In this document: piece after piece, positions 40,092 to 48,413 of the stretch
Layout of the letters: each line of letters starts with the position of its first letter
Numbering within the stretch: position 1 is the first letter of the stretch
Source: an uncultured Bacteroidaceae bacterium
Lineage (GTDB): Bacteria > Bacteroidota > Bacteroidia > Bacteroidales > Bacteroidaceae
Reading direction: 5' to 3'
Length of the DNA: 64,000 bases
NCBI GenBank assembly: GCA_934426255.1
Contig: CAKRYD010000006.1
Span: 32,778-96,777, forward strand
The notes under the pieces: generated by a model
Databases searched by the model: none
What the model saw: only the letters and a program-made list of their open reading frames with translations
What the model was told of the DNA's origin: nothing
Position numbers and translations under genes: made by a program

Positions 40092-41231
40092 TTAAGTTGT
40101 GCTAAGTACTTGCTTGTAAACATTTATAAGCTTCCTGCATAGAAGCTCATCTTTGAACTGATCGGCATAGAGTAGTCCTTTAGATGCCATTTGTTCCCTG
40201 CGTTTCGGGGCGAGCAGAATGTCATTGATGGCTTGTGCCAATTCTTCGGGCGAATCGGGATTGACATACGCTGAATCTGGCCCTCCGGCTTCTTCAAGAC
40301 ACGAACCGGTGCAGCCGATGGCTGGAACTCCCGAGCAAAGGGCTTCGAGCAGTGGTATGCCAAATCCTTCACAGCGTGATGGATATACAAAAAGCGTTGC
40401 TTGCTGGTAGATGGCAGGCAATTCGTTGAATGGAACACCCGAAAGGATGCGCATCTGATGATTGATACCGTTTGCTTTTAGGTAGCTTTCTACTTTGTCA
40501 GCATATGGAGTGCGCCGTCCTATGGCTATGACATTTGTGTCTTTCGGGAGTTTTTTAAGGGCTTGTGCCAGTAGCATCAGGTTCTTGCGTTTTTCAATGC
40601 TTCCTATATATAATATGTATCTTGATGGAAGTTGGTATTTCAATTTTACGTCTGCGAGTTGTTTTTTAGAGGCTTTTTTCCTGAATGAGGAGTCGCATCC
40701 TTGGTATACCACTGTTATTTTTTTACTGCTGATGCCGTATTGTTCTATGATTTCGCGCTTTGTAAATTCACTGACAGCAATGATATGGTCGGCCTTTTGA
40801 CAGGCTTTTTTGAACTTGTAGTTATAGATGAACCTGTCAATAGCGTTGTAGCCCTGAGGAAAACGAAGAAAGAGCAAATCATGGATGGTGACGATGGTCT
40901 TGATTCCGTTTGCCTTTTTGATGTTCAATGGCAATTCGTTGCTCAAACCGTGGTAAAGGTCAATGCCATCTTTCTTTAATCGATAGGTTACCCCAAATGT
41001 TCGCCAAAGGCTTGGAAAATACGACCAAAAGCCGTGAGGCGGAAAAACAGTGCAAATGCTTTTTGTTTGTGGAAGCCTGCCGAGAAGTCCGGCTTTTTTG
41101 CGATTGGGCACGTAGAGAGAGCATGTGGCCTCACTGTCGTTCTGAACCAAGGTTGATATTATGAAACGGCTGTAATTGCCGAGTCCTGTGCCGTTTTGTG
41201 CGGCTCTTTTTGCATCAAATCCGATTTTCAT
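40092..41231 (-). CDS. Glycosyltransferase family 4
   Basis: 379 aa. GT-B fold: N-terminal acceptor half (GLGNYSRFIISTLVQND, DLYHGLSNELPLN, IKTIVTIHDLLFLRFP) and C-terminal donor half with YILYIGSIEKRKNLMLLAQAL and FVYPSRCEGFGIPLLEALCSGVPAIG (the E-x7-E motif). Mannosyl- or glucosyltransferase for a surface glycan; donor not predictable. 10 bp after the GT2 gene. Confidence 0.9.
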   Translation of the reverse strand: MKIGFDAKRAAQNGTGLGNYSRFIISTLVQNDSEATCSLYVPNRKKAGLLGRLPQTKSICTVFPPHGFWSYFPSLWRTFGVTYRLKKDGIDLYHGLSNELPLNIKKANGIKTIVTIHDLLFLRFPQGYNAIDRFIYNYKFKKACQKADHIIAVSEFTKREIIEQYGISSKKITVVYQGCDSSFRKKASKKQLADVKLKYQLPSRYILYIGSIEKRKNLMLLAQALKKLPKDTNVIAIGRRTPYADKVESYLKANGINHQMRILSGVPFNELPAIYQQATLFVYPSRCEGFGIPLLEALCSGVPAIGCTGSCLEEAGGPDSAYVNPDSPEELAQAINDILLAPKRREQMASKGLLYADQFKDELLCRKLINVYKQVLSTT

Positions 41232-41241
41232 ACCTGTATCA

Positions 41242-42216
41242 TTAGATCTTTGACAGGTGCTTGTCGTACAACTTATAGAGTAGGTTGAAAGCTTTTTCTG
41301 ACCTACAAAGGCAACGCAGCAACGTGTAGCCTGTCTTCTTGATGCTCATCGGCGGAAAGAATGGAACTTGTACTTTCTTATAAAGCTCGTAATCTCCGTG
41401 TGCCAAAGCATACTTCATGCAGTTGACAGCAGACTTCTTTATAATCATTCTCGCATAGCGTTTTTTGCGTAGAGGCGGGTAGTGCGTAGCGAAATATAGA
41501 CGTGTATTCGAACTGAGATAGAAAAAGTCTATTTTCTTTCTTGGATCTTTGAAGTGACTCATCGATTCTCCTAAGATCCTATGCACGGCAGTATGTGTGC
41601 GCAGCAGTCTGACATCCGATTGGCGGCTTATCCAATTGAACCAAAATATATCTCCGGTGAAATAGTTGCCCATGTCCAAATGCGGAGCCTGTAGCATCAA
41701 GCTCTTGCGCATCATGACCGTCACATACCAGATGGAATCTTTACAGGCCAAAGTCTCTGGATATACATATCCTTCCAGTTCGTGAAAGCGGAAATTGCGC
41801 TTTTCTCCTGTATCCTCTACTATCTTTTCGAAATAGGTATATACGAGACCTGTTTCAGGATGGAGTTCCATTAGTTCGACCTGCATTTGCAGTTTCTTAT
41901 TGTTGGTCCAGTAGTCGTCACCTTCGCAGATAGCAATGTATTTTCCACGTGCTATGGGCAATAGGATATCCCTTACAGCATCAGTGCCACGCGAATATAA
42001 GTTAAAAGGGTGCGTAAAGACTTTTACAAACGAGGGGTATTTTTGTGCGTATTCCTTTACAATATCAGTGGTTCCATCTGTTGAGCAGTCATCATTGACA
42101 AGAATCTCATATGGAAAGCACGTTTCTTGTGCAATTACACTGTCTAAGCATTGTCGGATGTAGGCAGCGTGATTGAATGTGGGACATAAGACAGAAACCA
42201 AAGGTGTTTCGTTCAT
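41242..42216 (-). CDS. Glycosyltransferase family 2
   Basis: 324 aa. GT-A fold: LVSVLCPTFNHAAYIRQCLDSV, ILVNDDCSTDGTTDIVKEY and the metal-binding AICEGDDYWTNNKKL. The C-terminal half is basic with an amphipathic membrane-associating segment. Surface polysaccharide or LPS core synthesis is likely from its neighbours. 11 bp downstream of the family 9 gene. Confidence 0.9.
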   Translation of the reverse strand: MNETPLVSVLCPTFNHAAYIRQCLDSVIAQETCFPYEILVNDDCSTDGTTDIVKEYAQKYPSFVKVFTHPFNLYSRGTDAVRDILLPIARGKYIAICEGDDYWTNNKKLQMQVELMELHPETGLVYTYFEKIVEDTGEKRNFRFHELEGYVYPETLACKDSIWYVTVMMRKSLMLQAPHLDMGNYFTGDIFWFNWISRQSDVRLLRTHTAVHRILGESMSHFKDPRKKIDFFYLSSNTRLYFATHYPPLRKKRYARMIIKKSAVNCMKYALAHGDYELYKKVQVPFFPPMSIKKTGYTLLRCLCRSEKAFNLLYKLYDKHLSKI

Positions 42217-42227
42217 GGTGAAAGCAG

Positions 42228-43280
42228 TTAAAAGTCAGGCCGTCCTACATATTGGTCAAGCATCGGGCTGAGTCCTGTCCAGACATCTTCGACTGTGATC
42301 AGTTCCATGCGTTCCTTATAACTCATTTCAGTCTGTTTCGAAACAGGCAATCTGTCATCAGGAGAAATACCTTGGTAGCGTTCGCTTTGTCCCGGCAACC
42401 AAAAATCCTTGTCAATGCCCGGAGGGTAGATGGCAAATGAAGGAATTTCAAAAGCCTGGCTGATGTGGCGTGGACCGCCCTCGTTGCCGAAGAAAAAGCT
42501 TGAGAGTGCGCTTAGGGCACACAATTCGCGTAGCCCTTTGGCCTCGATGTTGATGAATATGCGAGGGCTTTTGTCCAAAGCATTGTAATAATAACAGGCA
42601 ATGTCCTTTTCTGCATCATTACCATAGTTGAATATCAGCTGTACATCGTAGTTATCTAATATACGATGCAAGACTTCTGTCATTCTGCCTTTAGGCCAAG
42701 CTTTATGCTCAATCCTTGTCGCTACGGCAGCCAAGACGATGGGTTTGTTCGGGTTGATTCCCTGTGCTGTCATGTAAGCCTTGTAGTCGGCTTTCTCTTT
42801 TTCTGTGATGTATAAGTGGAAGCTTTCATCGCGTATCAGCTTCCCTTCCTTTTTCAGCGGTTCCATTAAATTTAGGTTCGACTGCACGCGATCCATGCCT
42901 TCGGGAGTTTCCATCCGGTAGTTATGAATCTTTTTATTGTACCATTTCTTGCGTCCGATGCGATAGGTCGTTGATAGCGAAAACAGAGCAAACAACAGTG
43001 TCTTTGGTGTGGAGCGCATATCTATTATGGCATCGAAATGGGTCTGCTTCATTACTTCCTTGACTTTCTTCACGTAGGTAAGTCCATGACATTCCCTTTC
43101 GTTGAAAGTTATGAGGCGGTCAACATCTGGATGTCCCTGGAACAGCGGGGCGATAGCCTTATTGATGACAAAGTGGATTTTGGCATGTGGAAAACTAAGT
43201 TTAAGGCTGTGGCATAAAGCCATAGACAGAACCGAATCACCCACTCTGCGGAAACGTATGACGAGAATGTCTTGAATCAT
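42228..43280 (-). CDS. Glycosyltransferase family 9 (heptosyltransferase-like)
   Basis: 350 aa. ILVIRFRRVGDSVLSMALCHSLKLSFPHAKIHFVI is the N-terminal GT9 signature and SSFFFGNEGGPRHISQAFEIPSFAIY the C-terminal acceptor/donor motif. GT9 enzymes add heptose or related sugars to the LPS inner core. First gene of a minus-strand run GT9-GT2-GT4. ATG 43280 gives the normal start; the frame is open further upstream through the promoter. Confidence 0.9.
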   Translation of the reverse strand: MIQDILVIRFRRVGDSVLSMALCHSLKLSFPHAKIHFVINKAIAPLFQGHPDVDRLITFNERECHGLTYVKKVKEVMKQTHFDAIIDMRSTPKTLLFALFSLSTTYRIGRKKWYNKKIHNYRMETPEGMDRVQSNLNLMEPLKKEGKLIRDESFHLYITEKEKADYKAYMTAQGINPNKPIVLAAVATRIEHKAWPKGRMTEVLHRILDNYDVQLIFNYGNDAEKDIACYYYNALDKSPRIFINIEAKGLRELCALSALSSFFFGNEGGPRHISQAFEIPSFAIYPPGIDKDFWLPGQSERYQGISPDDRLPVSKQTEMSYKERMELITVEDVWTGLSPMLDQYVGRPDF

Positions 43281-43328
43281 ATAAGTTGATATCCTGTTAA
43301 AGAACCGGCAGTTGCCGGAATGATGTTG

Positions 43329-43336
43329 CAAACTTA
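43329..43336 (-). promoter_or_regulatory. -7 element for the GT9-GT2-GT4 run
   Basis: TAAGTTTG on the minus strand, matching TAnnTTTG, 49 bp upstream of the GT9 ATG. A CTTG-like -33 lies 18 bp farther on. Confidence 0.5.
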
Positions 43337-43380
43337 GCGAAAAAAAGGCAATATCAAGGTATGATTTCCAGCTATTATGC

Positions 43381-43388
43381 TAACTTTG
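43381..43388 (+). promoter_or_regulatory. -7 element for the plus-strand GT4
   Basis: TAACTTTG, matching TAnnTTTG, 72 bp upstream of ATG 43461, divergent from the element at 43329-43336. Confidence 0.5.
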
Positions 43389-43460
43389 TTGGCAATTAAG
43401 GATAGAAGTAAGAAGATACTTGCCACAATTTATGGTCTGTGCATTAGAATATTCAAAAAG

Positions 43461-44513
43461 ATGAAAAACGTTTTGGTTGATTTTTCTCATTATGACGATT
43501 TCTGCGGATTTGGTGAGATAGCGCGCAATTTTGCTCCCCGTCTGGCTGCTGCTGACGTACCGGACTTGCATTTCATTTTTGTGTTGCCCCGTGAGCGTAG
43601 AGGTTTGTTTGGCGATAAAGTTGAATACATAGACCGAGACAAGAAGAAACAAATTTCGCATATTTACGATAAGCCATTGCATCTTTGGCATGCCACAGAC
43701 CAGCAGTACAATTATCGTCTGCGCCGTAAAGGGCTTTTGCAGTTGCTTACGGTTCATGATTTGAATTTTCTTCATGAGAAATCAGGCTTGCATCGTTTGC
43801 GGCATATTCTGCAATTGCGTCATCGTGTAATGCATTCTGATTGTGTAACCACCATCTCAAATTACGTACGTGATGAGCTACTGTCATTTATGAAAGGATA
43901 CGACAAGCCGGTGCCGGTTATTTACAATGGGATTACAGACTTAAGTCTTATTGAACCTTGTCAGCCGTCATTTGTCAGCCGTTCTTCTGAACCCTTTTTA
44001 CTGGCATTGGGACAAGTGCGCGAAAAAAAGAATTTCCAACTTCTTGTACCCATGATGCACTATTTACCCGACTATCGACTTTATATATGCGGTGATGATC
44101 ATTTTGATTATGCAGATAGCTTGCGAAAATTAATTTCGGAAAAAGGTGAGGGACGTGTCTCGCTTGTGGGCAAAATCTCTGATGCCGAAAAGGTATGGCT
44201 TTATTCCCATTGTGCGGCATTTATGTTCCCGTCCCGCCTTGAAGGTTTTGGAATTCCCGTCTTGGAAGCAATGCGCTTTCATTGCAAAGTGTTTTCTTCG
44301 CGATTAAGCAGCTTGCCCGAAGTGTGTGGCAGTCATGCTTTCTACTGGGATTCTTTTGAGCCCTCAAAGATGGCCGAAGTCGTCAAGCGTGGATTATCTT
44401 CCTGGACTGCAAGAATGGGTGATGACGCCGCTCGCTATTCCGAAAGCTTTAACTATGAAAAGTATACCGATTGCTACATCCGCCTGTATCGCCAGATGCT
44501 GTCAATGGATTGA
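43461..44513 (+). CDS. Glycosyltransferase family 4
   Basis: 350 aa. GT-B fold: NVLVDFSHYDDFCGFGEIARNFAPRL at the start, LLQLLTVHDLNFLHE, SEPFLLALGQVREKKNFQLLVPMM, and AFMFPSRLEGFGIPVLEAMRFHCKVFSS with the E-x7-E motif. Start 43461 gives the typical N-terminus; the frame upstream crosses the promoter. Divergent from the GT9 run, same process likely (LPS or surface glycan). Confidence 0.88.
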   Translation: MKNVLVDFSHYDDFCGFGEIARNFAPRLAAADVPDLHFIFVLPRERRGLFGDKVEYIDRDKKKQISHIYDKPLHLWHATDQQYNYRLRRKGLLQLLTVHDLNFLHEKSGLHRLRHILQLRHRVMHSDCVTTISNYVRDELLSFMKGYDKPVPVIYNGITDLSLIEPCQPSFVSRSSEPFLLALGQVREKKNFQLLVPMMHYLPDYRLYICGDDHFDYADSLRKLISEKGEGRVSLVGKISDAEKVWLYSHCAAFMFPSRLEGFGIPVLEAMRFHCKVFSSRLSSLPEVCGSHAFYWDSFEPSKMAEVVKRGLSSWTARMGDDAARYSESFNYEKYTDCYIRLYRQMLSMD

Positions 44514-44651
44514 CATTATTTATACCGCCTGTTCCGAAAAGCTGTACGAGAGTTGCTGCGTAGTGGAAAACTTCGGATAAAAAGAAGGCAACAAAGTGAT
44601 GGAACTGTCAAATGTGCATGTCTTGGCAAATGGGTATTGCCTGAATATTTG

Positions 44652-44659
44652 TATCTTTG
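44652..44659 (+). promoter_or_regulatory. -7 element for the MscS gene
   Basis: TATCTTTG, matching TAnnTTTG, 26 bp upstream of the ATG at 44686. Confidence 0.55.
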
Positions 44660-44685
44660 CAGCCTAATTATCAATTGACGTTATT

Positions 44686-45624
44686 ATGTTTCATTTATCT
44701 GTTTTATTGTTCTTGGCGGCAAATGCCGATAGCAGCCGTAATGCCATAGATAGTGTCCACCGGGTTGCAGGGGCAATCATTGCGGATGTTGCCACGGGAC
44801 GTGGCATAGATAAGATGGAAATGTTAATAGAAAAGCTCGTTAATTGGGGCATTGTAATAGGTGGCCGTATTATAGGTGCGACAATTATATTCTTTGTGGG
44901 ACGCTTTGTAATCAGGATGATTAATAAGGTCTTTGATAAAGTACTTACCCGCGACAGTATAGACCCGGGAGTTAAATCGTTCTTGAAGAGTATGATAAAT
45001 GCCTTGCTGATGGTGTTGCTAATCATTGCCATAGTCAACAAGCTTGGTTTTGAGACAACATCGTTTGCGGCATTGTTGGCATCCTTCGGTGTAGCTGTGG
45101 GTATGGCGTTGAGTGGAAATCTTTCTAATTTTGTGGGAGGAATGATCATCTTGATGTTCAAGCCTTACCGTGTAGGTGACCTTATTGAAGTCAATGGTGT
45201 GACGGGCTATGTTGAAGCAATTGAGATATTTCATACGATATTGAGGACTTATTCAGGCGTGAATGTGTATCTTTCCAACGGTGCCATGAGTGCGGCTACC
45301 ATCAAGAATTATCATAAAGAAGATCGTTTGCGTCTGGAGTTCAAGGTGGGGGTGGAATATGGTCAGGACTTCAAGCAGGCAGAAGATGTTTTGCTGAAGC
45401 TGGCCAATGAGGATGAACGCGTGCTGAAGGACCCGAAACCTTATGTAGCTCTTGACGAGTTGGCCGATAGCAGTGTGAATCTTGTGATGCGGCTATGGGT
45501 GGAAAATGCAGATTATTGGAGCACTAAATATGACATCAACAGGAAAATATACGAGCGTTTCAATGAAGCAGGTATATCTTTCCCTTTCCCGCAGATAACG
45601 GTTCACAAAGGAGATCCGTCGTGA
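44686..45624 (+). CDS. MscS-family mechanosensitive channel
   Basis: 312 aa. Releases small solutes on hypo-osmotic shock. Three or four membrane helices (VIGGRIIGATIIFFVGRFVIRMI, FLKSMINALLMVLLIIAIVNKLG), the pore helix LLASFGVAVGMALSGNLSNFVGGMIILMFKPYRVGDLIEVNGVTGYV with its Gly/Ala packing, and the cytoplasmic vestibule ending FPFPQITVH. An N-terminal extension of about 45 residues carries a hydrophobic start that may be a signal peptide. It interrupts the surface-glycan genes and has its own promoter. Confidence 0.93.
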   Translation: MFHLSVLLFLAANADSSRNAIDSVHRVAGAIIADVATGRGIDKMEMLIEKLVNWGIVIGGRIIGATIIFFVGRFVIRMINKVFDKVLTRDSIDPGVKSFLKSMINALLMVLLIIAIVNKLGFETTSFAALLASFGVAVGMALSGNLSNFVGGMIILMFKPYRVGDLIEVNGVTGYVEAIEIFHTILRTYSGVNVYLSNGAMSAATIKNYHKEDRLRLEFKVGVEYGQDFKQAEDVLLKLANEDERVLKDPKPYVALDELADSSVNLVMRLWVENADYWSTKYDINRKIYERFNEAGISFPFPQITVHKGDPS

Positions 45625-45707
45625 CGGTTTGTTATGAATGGCAAGATGAAAAGTGCTTGTTGGGATAAAGGAGATATCGATGTCGTGGTAAGTATAAACA
45701 GATGTGT

Positions 45708-46754
45708 ATGGCGCATATATTGGCAATAAGACTTTCAGCATTGGGCGATATAGCCATGACAGTTCCCGTTTTGTATTCTTTTGCAAAACGGTATCCCGAA
45801 CATGAGGTGACATTCTTGAGCCGTAAGATGGTGACCCCCTTATTTGCGAACATGCCTGCCAACATACATTTCAAGGGGATATCGCTTGATGATTATTCCG
45901 GTGTCATCGGCCTTTACCGTCTTTTCCGCGAATTGAACTCTTCATCGTTTGATGCTGTGGCCGATTTGCACAATGTGCTTCGTACGATGTTCTTGCGCGG
46001 ACTGTTTAAAATGCACGGAGTTCCGACCGCATATATAGACAAAGGGCGTCGCGAACGGCATGATCTGGTGCGCAGTCAGCATAAGAAGTTGGTTCAACTC
46101 ACTTCATCTACTGAAAGGTATGCTTTGGTATTTGATAGGTTGGGCTACTCTTTTCCGATGTGCTTTACTTCTGTTTTTGCTGATGCAGATGCTCCTTTGA
46201 CAGGTTTTTTACCCAAAACAGGCGAAAAGGGCACTTGCCGATGGATTGGCATTGCCCCATTTGCTGCTCACAAAGGTAAGATATACCCCCTTTCTCTCAT
46301 GCAAAAAGTGATTTCTCTGCTGCATGATGATGAGCGCAACCGTATATTCCTTTTCGGTGCCGGCCCGCAAGAGAAAAAGCAGTGTGAGGAATGGGCGAAG
46401 CTCTACAATCGTACAACTTCATTGGTGGGCCGCTTCGGCATGGGTGAAGAGTTGGCACTGATGAGTCATTTGGATGTGATGGTGACAATGGATTCTGCCA
46501 ACATGCACCTGGCATCTTTGGTACATACTCCGGTTGTGTCAGTGTGGGGAGCCACGCATCCCTATGCGGGTTTTTGCGGAATACAGGCACCCGGAAGCCG
46601 CATCATACAGGCGGACCTTGCATGCAGGCCTTGCTCTATTTATGGAAACAAGAAATGTGTCAGGCGCGATTATGCTTGCCTTTCTTCCATTATGCCAAGG
46701 CAAATAGTTGAAGCCGTCTATGATGTGTGTGGCAGAAAGGAGGCAGTGTTATGA
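45708..46754 (+). CDS. Glycosyltransferase family 9 (heptosyltransferase-like)
   Basis: 348 aa. N-terminal HILAIRLSALGDIAMTVPVLYSF and C-terminal LALMSHLDVMVTMDSANMHLASLVHTPVVSVWGATHPYAGF are the GT9 hallmarks (WaaC/WaaF type). Near the end is a Cys cluster (DLACRPCSIYGNKKCVRRDYACL) typical of Bacteroidetes members. First of three translationally coupled LPS genes: its TGA overlaps the next ATG. ATG 45708 was preferred to ATG 45702. Confidence 0.9.
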   Translation: MAHILAIRLSALGDIAMTVPVLYSFAKRYPEHEVTFLSRKMVTPLFANMPANIHFKGISLDDYSGVIGLYRLFRELNSSSFDAVADLHNVLRTMFLRGLFKMHGVPTAYIDKGRRERHDLVRSQHKKLVQLTSSTERYALVFDRLGYSFPMCFTSVFADADAPLTGFLPKTGEKGTCRWIGIAPFAAHKGKIYPLSLMQKVISLLHDDERNRIFLFGAGPQEKKQCEEWAKLYNRTTSLVGRFGMGEELALMSHLDVMVTMDSANMHLASLVHTPVVSVWGATHPYAGFCGIQAPGSRIIQADLACRPCSIYGNKKCVRRDYACLSSIMPRQIVEAVYDVCGRKEAVL

Positions 46755-47656
46755 AGAAAGTGCAGTTCTATCTATTATATGGTATAGTATTCCTGCTCTC
46801 ACTGCTGCCGATGTGGGTGCATTATTGCTTTTCCGATTTGTTGTATGTCGTCATATACCGTATTATAAGGTATCGCAGGACGATTGTCAGGAAGAATCTT
46901 TGCAACTCGTTCCCTGAGAAGAGCAAGCAGGAATTGCGCTATATTGAGCATCGTTTTTATGCTTTTTTCTGCGATTATATCGTTGAGAACGTCAAATTGC
47001 TGACGATGAGCAAGCGCAATCTCATGAGGCGTATGACCTTTGAGGGATTGGATGAAGTGGAACAATCGTTTAAGCAACATGATCTGGTGTTCGTATATCT
47101 GGGTCATTATTGCAACTGGGAATATGTGGCTTCGTTGCAATGGTGGGTACCCAAAGACATACATTGCGCGCAGCTCTATAGCAGCTTGAAGAGTTATGCC
47201 TTTGACCGTTTGTTCTATCATATCAGGAGCCGTTATGGTGGAGAGAATATCAAAAAGAACGAATCCATGAGGCACATCGTTGCTTACAGGCAGAGACATG
47301 AGAAAGCAATTATCGGGTTCATTTCCGATCAGACGCCTCGTTGGATAAACATCCATAAGTGGCTGGATTTCCTTCATCAGGACACTCCGGTCTTCACCGG
47401 CACGGAGCGTATTGCAAAGAAAGTCAATGCTGCTGTATATTATGGTGAGATGAGCAGAGTAAAGAGGGGATATTACAAATGCCGTTTCCGCTTGATGACG
47501 AATGATGCCAGCGGCATGAAAGATGAGCAGCTGACGACAAGTTATATGCATCTTTTAGAGCAGAGCATTCAAAGAGAGCCTTACTATTGGTTGTGGACCC
47601 ACAACAGGTGGAAGCGGCAACGCAGCTCTGAAGAAACCGAAACCAACGCGCAGTGA
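46751..47656 (+). CDS. LpxL/HtrB-like lipid A acyltransferase
   Basis: 301 aa. One N-terminal membrane helix (FYLLYGIVFLLSLLPMWVHY); RRTIVRKNLCNSFPEKS and the catalytic H-x4-E in FVYLGHYCNWEYVASLQW; later GFISDQTPRW and DFLHQDTPVFTGTERIA. These enzymes add a secondary acyl chain to lipid A. ATG 46751 overlaps the GT9 stop (ATGA), so it is co-translated with a core heptosyltransferase-like enzyme and followed by an LPS kinase gene. Confidence 0.92.
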   Translation: MKKVQFYLLYGIVFLLSLLPMWVHYCFSDLLYVVIYRIIRYRRTIVRKNLCNSFPEKSKQELRYIEHRFYAFFCDYIVENVKLLTMSKRNLMRRMTFEGLDEVEQSFKQHDLVFVYLGHYCNWEYVASLQWWVPKDIHCAQLYSSLKSYAFDRLFYHIRSRYGGENIKKNESMRHIVAYRQRHEKAIIGFISDQTPRWINIHKWLDFLHQDTPVFTGTERIAKKVNAAVYYGEMSRVKRGYYKCRFRLMTNDASGMKDEQLTTSYMHLLEQSIQREPYYWLWTHNRWKRQRSSEETETNAQ

Positions 47657-47658
47657 GT

Positions 47659-48408
47659 ATGAGCCGAAGAATCTTTACATCAGAAGCTTATCGATGCTGC
47701 AAAGCGGAGGTGGAATATATCATCGACCATTTTGAGAATAGCGGTACGGTGATACACAGCGGACGTAATTGCATCAAGTCTTTTCAGACTGACTTAGGGA
47801 TATGGAACGTGAAACGTTACCACAAGCCGTCTGCTTTCAACCGCATTGTGTACTCGTTTCTCCGCAAGCCCAAAGGCAGAAGGGCTTTTGAGTATCCTTT
47901 GAAAGTCCTGTCGGCAGGGTTTGAAACCCCTTGTCCCATAGCCTACGTTGAGGAGGACTGTATGGGCCTGATCGGCTATTCCTACTTTGTGAGTGAGCAA
48001 TGTCCCTACAAGCGACGTTTCTATGAGTTTGGCAACGCCCGCGTAGAAGACATACAGGATATACTCATTGCGTTTGTCCGTTTCACTGCCGGTCTTCACG
48101 AAGCCGGCATATATCACCGTGACTATTCCCCCGGGAATATACTTTTTGATAAAGTCAACGGAGCCTGGCATTTCTCCATTGTCGACATCAACCGCATGGA
48201 GTTCGGCCCTGTGAGCATCAGGAAAGGGTGCAGGAATTTTGCGCGTCTTTGGGGACAGCCCGACTTTTTCCGGTTCATAGCTCAGGAGTATGCACATGCC
48301 CGTCATGCTGACGAGCGGCAGTGCATAGCCGCAGTTATGCAGGCAAGGAATAAGTTTTGGAAGCCGCGTGCCCGTCATTTTGATTTACCGTATGAATTAA
48401 ATTTTTAG
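47659..48408 (+). CDS. LPS core kinase-like protein (InaA/KdkA/WaaP type)
   Basis: 249 aa with a protein-kinase-like fold: GIWNVKRYHKPSAF (ATP Lys), catalytic loop GIYHRDYSPGNILFD and metal site FSIVDINRMEF. Such kinases phosphorylate Kdo or heptose of the LPS inner core. It follows the acyltransferase with only a 2-bp gap (TGA then ATG 47659; a GTG at 47653 would overlap), so GT9, acyltransferase and kinase form an LPS inner-core unit. Confidence 0.88.
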   Translation: MSRRIFTSEAYRCCKAEVEYIIDHFENSGTVIHSGRNCIKSFQTDLGIWNVKRYHKPSAFNRIVYSFLRKPKGRRAFEYPLKVLSAGFETPCPIAYVEEDCMGLIGYSYFVSEQCPYKRRFYEFGNARVEDIQDILIAFVRFTAGLHEAGIYHRDYSPGNILFDKVNGAWHFSIVDINRMEFGPVSIRKGCRNFARLWGQPDFFRFIAQEYAHARHADERQCIAAVMQARNKFWKPRARHFDLPYELNF

Positions 48409-48413
48409 ACTAT

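Noticed and set aside
44514..44651. Additional gene between the GT4 and MscS genes
   Set aside because: Only a short out-of-frame extension overlapping the GT4 end; no conserved sequence seen.
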